From: Bacillota bacterium
GTDB lineage: Bacteria > Bacillota > Bacilli > Lactobacillales > Aerococcaceae
DNA length: 8,094 nucleotides
Assembly (NCBI GenBank): GCA_023442905.1
Contig: JAEZWY010000132.1
Location: 1-8,094 of the forward strand
Reading direction: 5' to 3'
The notes beneath the pieces were generated by a model, which was given only the letters and a program-made list of their open reading frames with translations, was not told where the DNA came from and did no database searches. The first letter of the stretch is position 1. Every line of letters begins with the position of its first letter. The position numbers and the translations under genes were made by a program. Positions 5,629 through 8,094 of this stretch are shown in pieces.

Positions 5629-6441
5629 ATGGGTGTAATGTTAACGTTAGCCTATGAGGTGGCGATTAAAGATCAACAGGTAGCACTTGAGATTATCAAC
5701 CAAGCGCACACGATGATTCAAAGTAAATTCCAACCAGCCTTAATGTCTGACAATATACAATTAGACCATGCGATTCACAAACAATCCATTCTGTTTGCTG
5801 ATGGCATGTCCGCGTATTTATACTACCGATTATTACAACAAGCAATTTATCCCATTCAAATTAATGGCGGGCTAGGTTTATCTGAAGATATTGCCCAGTC
5901 CTTGACCTATTCTGAACAAGTATTAAAAGAAGCACAAAAGCTAGGCGAGGGTTATATTTTATATAATGCCAATTTCTTTGAAGATAGTCTGTTAAATATG
6001 CAATTAATTAACTGGCAAAATATTGTCCGTGATCAAACACCAGTTGCCCGGGTATTGGCATTCCTTTATGAAATTCAAGCGCCTGTTTATGTAGACGGTA
6101 GTATGCTCACCCAAGATTTTCTAGGTGAGGACTTGATTAGCTTAGACCAAGCTAAGCAAGCCTTATATGCGGACGACGAGAAATTATTATCTATGTCGGA
6201 TATTAATTTTTCAGCTCGGAAAACCAGCAAATGGCTAGAAATTTTTGACCAAGTAGATAAAAAGAAATACTTTATCACTGGCCTGTTTAAAAAAGGCTAT
6301 GCTACAGCAATTGCCAATATGACCTATATGACTCGGCAAAATATTGATTATCATTTTCGTAGTGGACGGTTTAGCTATGAACGCGATATGTTGGCCACAA
6401 TAGTCTTACAAATGGATCGCGAAATTGCAGCATTAGGCTAG
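5629..6441 (+). CDS. uncharacterised 270-residue protein, distantly SatD-like
   Basis: I do not recognise this with confidence. It is soluble, with no signal peptide or membrane segment. Residues 52-84 (QSILFADGMSAY, then YPIQINGGLGLS) and the overall plan recall the SatD family of streptococci and other Firmicutes. The last 55 residues (217-247, GLFKKGYATAIANMTYMTRQNIDYHF) resemble a helix-turn-helix like the one at the C-terminus of SatD proteins. SatD proteins are shorter (about 220 residues) and the N-terminal IGDI-type motif is not clear here, so this may be a separate, diverged group. AGGAGG at 5617-5622, six bases before the ATG, is strong. The gene is 55 bases after barstar with no promoter or terminator between, and a terminator follows at 6469-6515, so it probably shares the RNase/barstar transcript. 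Coding status is sure; the family is tentative. Confidence 0.75.
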   Translation: MGVMLTLAYEVAIKDQQVALEIINQAHTMIQSKFQPALMSDNIQLDHAIHKQSILFADGMSAYLYYRLLQQAIYPIQINGGLGLSEDIAQSLTYSEQVLKEAQKLGEGYILYNANFFEDSLLNMQLINWQNIVRDQTPVARVLAFLYEIQAPVYVDGSMLTQDFLGEDLISLDQAKQALYADDEKLLSMSDINFSARKTSKWLEIFDQVDKKKYFITGLFKKGYATAIANMTYMTRQNIDYHFRSGRFSYERDMLATIVLQMDREIAALG

Positions 6442-6468
6442 GATTAATCAATAACAAATAGATTTACG

Positions 6469-6515
6469 AAAGGTTTTGTAATGGCCATAAGCTTGGGCAT
6501 TTCAAAGCCTTTTTA
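6469..6515 (+). terminator. intrinsic terminator of the RNase/barstar operon
   Basis: The stem 6469-6483 pairs with 6498-6512 (AAAGG with CCTTT at the base, one T-T mismatch and one G-T pair), closing a loop of about 14 bases. A T run follows at 6510-6514. Confidence 0.82.
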
Positions 6516-6518
6516 TTC

Positions 6519-6559
6519 ACCAGTCAATTGTAAAAAACTGGTAAATAGGTTATTTACAA
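6519..6559. repeat. nested inverted repeats upstream of the ywaF-like gene
   Basis: Three overlapping dyads lie in about 40 bases: ACCAGT (6519-6524) with ACTGGT (6537-6542); GTAAATA (6541-6547) with TATTTAC (6551-6557), perfect with a 3-base centre; and TTGTAAA (6528-6534) with TTTACAA (6553-6559). They lie after the operon terminator and about 30 bases before a possible -35, so an operator for the next gene is possible. The function is inferred. Confidence 0.4.
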
Positions 6560-6588
6560 AAACAACACGTTACAGAAGCCTTTTCTAC

Positions 6589-6618
6589 TTGAGCAAATGA
6601 GAAAGTCTCTGTTAAGAT
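6589..6618 (+). promoter_or_regulatory. weak putative promoter of the ywaF-like gene
   Basis: TTGAGC (6589-6594) and TAAGAT (6613-6618) are spaced 18 bases apart, each with four of six consensus matches. It would give a leader of about 105 bases containing the hairpin at 6634-6671. This is a low-confidence assignment. Confidence 0.28.
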
Positions 6619-6633
6619 GATATTGAATTGTGA

Positions 6634-6671
6634 TTGGTAAGGTGGAACTGAAAGTAATCAGCTCTTACCAG
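6634..6671 (+). promoter_or_regulatory. leader hairpin before the ywaF-like gene
   Basis: TTGGTAAG (6634-6641) pairs with CTTACCAG (6664-6671, one T-G pair), with a small inner stem CTGA (6648-6651) and TCAG (6658-6661). There is no T run after it, so it is not a terminator. An AGGAAG ribosome-binding-like sequence starts at the 3' foot of the stem. I do not recognise a known riboswitch. Confidence 0.4.
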
Positions 6672-6729
6672 GAAGATTTATGGATACAAGTTATTTGAAT
6701 GGGATTGAAAGGATAACGGTGAATGTTTC

Positions 6730-7476
6730 ATGGAATCATGGGATAAACAAGCAAGTCAAAAGGCCAAACATACTGGGCTTAAAGAGAAGATTTACTTGAA
6801 CTGTGTCAGTATTGATGCCCCTTTTATTAATGCATTTTCACTGGCACATATTTTATATTTACTAGCCTTTTTTATCATTTTGATTGCAATGTTTATATTT
6901 AGAGACTTTATGCATACTTATCAAGTCGTCATTGGCCGTGTGATGTTTACTATTTCCGTATTGCAACAAATTCTTTTATATTCTTGGTACTATTTCGAAA
7001 CGAAATTTGACTTAAAGCAGGCTTTGCCGTTACATATTTGCCGCCTATCCACGATTATGGGGATGATTTATCTAGTAACAGGAAATCAAATGATCATGCA
7101 AGTCTTATTCTATTTTGGCTTATACGCCTACTTTTCATTTTTTATGCCCAGTCGTATCAACAAAATCTATCATGTTTCTGGCTTAAGTTATTTCTTAAAC
7201 CATGTCATTACGATTTTAATTCCATTTTTTGCCTATTTTACTACCGGTTGGACACCATCCATTCGAGGTTTAATCCTTTCGCTGGTTGCCTTTGTAATCT
7301 ACTGGTTTGTGGCATTAGTGGTTAACCAATCAACAGACGGGAACTATTTCTATATGAAATACCGACCGCTACCGATCTTGAATAAAGTCAACTTTCCAAC
7401 CTATGCAGTAGGCAACTTTGTCTTTACCTTGCTATTATTCTTACTTGGCTACGGTATCTTCAACTACTTTGCCTAA
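6730..7476 (+). CDS. ywaF: YwaF/TIGR02206-family seven-helix membrane protein
   Basis: A 248-residue polytopic membrane protein of unknown biochemical function. About seven hydrophobic segments are visible, near residues 38-57, 68-86, 102-117, 121-140, 154-171, 178-198 and 225-245. Family hallmarks are FSLAHILYLLAF (36-47), ALPLHICRLS (98-107), FLNHVITIL (155-163) and GNYFYMKYRP (204-213). The cytosolic N-terminus (1-30) is charged and longer than I expect for the family. The start codon is weakly supported: only GGTGA (6718-6722) lies at the right distance, while an AAAGGA lies 16 bases away. An overlapping 39-codon frame (6680-6799) has a better-spaced AGGAAG and might couple translation, though it may be chance. 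It is a single-gene unit between terminators. The family call is good; the symbol follows the Bacillus homologue and is tentative. Confidence 0.85.
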   Translation: MESWDKQASQKAKHTGLKEKIYLNCVSIDAPFINAFSLAHILYLLAFFIILIAMFIFRDFMHTYQVVIGRVMFTISVLQQILLYSWYYFETKFDLKQALPLHICRLSTIMGMIYLVTGNQMIMQVLFYFGLYAYFSFFMPSRINKIYHVSGLSYFLNHVITILIPFFAYFTTGWTPSIRGLILSLVAFVIYWFVALVVNQSTDGNYFYMKYRPLPILNKVNFPTYAVGNFVFTLLLFLLGYGIFNYFA

Positions 7477-7499
7477 ATACTTTTTGAAAAAGAATCTTC

Positions 7500-7541
7500 G
7501 CACGCTGAGTTGGGCGCTAGCTCGACTTTGGGTGCTTTTTT
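7500..7541 (+). terminator. intrinsic terminator after the ywaF-like gene
   Basis: GCAC (7500-7503) pairs with GTGC (7532-7535), and an inner stem AGTTGGGC (7508-7515) pairs with GCTCGACT (7520-7527) using two G-T pairs, with a short internal loop. T6 follows at 7536-7541. Confidence 0.75.
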
Positions 7542-7549
7542 AAATTTAC

Positions 7550-7569
7550 AGTCAGTTAAAAGTCTGACT
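7550..7569. repeat. inverted repeat AGTCAG...CTGACT upstream of the hydrolase promoter
   Basis: Six-base perfect arms (7550-7555 and 7564-7569) with an 8-base centre lie 13 bases upstream of the -35 box of the hydrolase promoter. The position suits a transcription factor site; no regulator is identified. Confidence 0.35.
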
Positions 7570-7582
7570 AAAAGGGCATTTC

Positions 7583-7611
7583 TTGAAAGTATGAAAGTGG
7601 TCATCTACAAT
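7583..7611 (+). promoter_or_regulatory. near-consensus sigma-A promoter of the hydrolase gene
   Basis: TTGAAA (7583-7588) and TACAAT (7606-7611) are separated by exactly 17 bases; both match the sigma-A consensus at five of six positions. The start near 7618 gives a leader of about 31 bases with a strong ribosome binding site. Confidence 0.75.
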
Positions 7612-7648
7612 AAGATATAAAGGATGAACATTGGAAAGGGGGCTTACT

Positions 7649-8094
7649 ATGGGCATTATTTCAACTGTGGGACGGCAGCGACAACCACAGGTGCAAGCAG
7701 ATTTAAGGTATTATGAACAAGTTAAGCTGATGCAAAAGCGTTATACGAAGCGAACTTTTCCAAATGGTGAATTTATTATCAAAAAATTACCCACTTCTGA
7801 TGTAGGTGGCCAATTGGATGAACGCTTACTGGGGTCAATTAAAATTCATCGCGACCCGACACCAGTTATCCACTTTCTTAACGACATTATCGAGAAACAG
7901 TACAACCCCTTTCTATTCTTGTATCGAAGGATAGTAGGCACAACACTTAATCGAGACATATCTGATGGACGGGTAACGATTCGCGAATTTGACTTTCCAA
8001 TTGAAGAACGGTTAATGCATGCTCGGGTGTTTTATCCGGATGAAAGCCAAGAATCAACAGAGAAAATACCTGTCATTCTCTATTTACATGGAGG
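7649..8094 (+). CDS. alpha/beta-hydrolase (esterase/lipase type), 3' end cut off
   Basis: The first 148 codons of an open frame that runs off the window. A strong AAAGGGGG site (7635-7642) precedes the ATG by six bases, and a near-consensus promoter lies just upstream. Residues 1-105 hold no motif I recognise and are rich in Arg, Lys and Tyr. From about 106 the pattern is VTIREFDFPIEERLMHARVFYP, then IPVILYLHGG, the first strands and oxyanion-hole HGG of the hormone-sensitive-lipase-like (HSL, fold-3) esterases. These hydrolyse short-chain esters using a GxSxG serine nucleophile further on, which is not visible here. There is no signal peptide, so it is likely cytoplasmic. The N-terminal extension before the hydrolase core is long for this family (about 60-80 is common). 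Function beyond the fold is not deducible. Confidence 0.85.
   Translation, partial: MGIISTVGRQRQPQVQADLRYYEQVKLMQKRYTKRTFPNGEFIIKKLPTSDVGGQLDERLLGSIKIHRDPTPVIHFLNDIIEKQYNPFLFLYRRIVGTTLNRDISDGRVTIREFDFPIEERLMHARVFYPDESQESTEKIPVILYLHG

Noticed and set aside
6680..6799. A 39-codon frame with AGGAAG upstream, overlapping the start of the ywaF-like gene.
   Set aside because: Not listed as a gene: short, no recognisable features, and likely chance; kept only as part of a leader hypothesis.
1..8094. Looked for CRISPR arrays, insertion sequences, transposases and attachment sites.
   Set aside because: No regularly spaced repeats, transposase-like proteins or flanking target duplications were seen.

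Overview
The window reads as a low-GC Firmicutes chromosome, most likely Lactobacillales. Supporting signs are the Gram-positive type 5S rRNA, AGGAGG-type ribosome binding sites, TTGAAA/TACAAT-type promoters, and a gene set common in that order (PedC/BrcD-like thioredoxin, two-domain PPK2, barnase/barstar, YwaF-type membrane protein). A placement near Aerococcaceae or Carnobacteriaceae is only a guess. The window starts inside the 5S gene at the end of an rRNA operon and ends inside an alpha/beta-hydrolase gene.

Layout. (1) 1-150: 3' part of a 5S rRNA and a terminator that works in both directions. (2) 186-1010 (-): calcineurin-like metallophosphoesterase. It is divergent from (3) 1137-1517 (+), a cytoplasmic CGFC thioredoxin-fold protein of the bacteriocin accessory type. 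(4) 1647-2300 (+): secreted, cysteine-free, highly acidic Ser/Thr/Glu-rich protein with a distinct C-terminal module. It converges on (5) 2358-3821 (-), a two-domain PPK2 polyphosphate kinase, with a shared terminator hairpin between them. (6) 4014-4637 (+): beta-carbonic anhydrase, divergent from the PPK2 gene. A 16/18-nt inverted repeat sits between the two. (7) 4725-6441 (+): a three-gene unit of membrane-anchored or secreted barnase-type ribonuclease, its barstar inhibitor, and a 270-residue protein with distant SatD-like features. It is closed by a strong terminator at 6469-6515. (8) 6730-7476 (+): seven-helix YwaF/TIGR02206-type membrane protein with a structured leader. (9) 7649-8094 (+): 5' part of an alpha/beta-hydrolase gene behind a near-consensus promoter.

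How the genes fit together. Most are single-gene units separated by hairpin terminators, so this is a patchwork of small housekeeping and accessory loci, not one pathway. The one clear functional system is the toxin/immunity pair: an exported RNase with all barnase catalytic residues, followed 18 nt later by barstar with its key acidic contacts. The third gene of that unit and the secreted acidic protein are the least understood parts. No mobile element, CRISPR array, tRNA or integration site is visible. No intergenic stretch exceeds 300 bases; the longest (6442-6729) holds a terminator, nested palindromes, a possible weak promoter and a leader hairpin.
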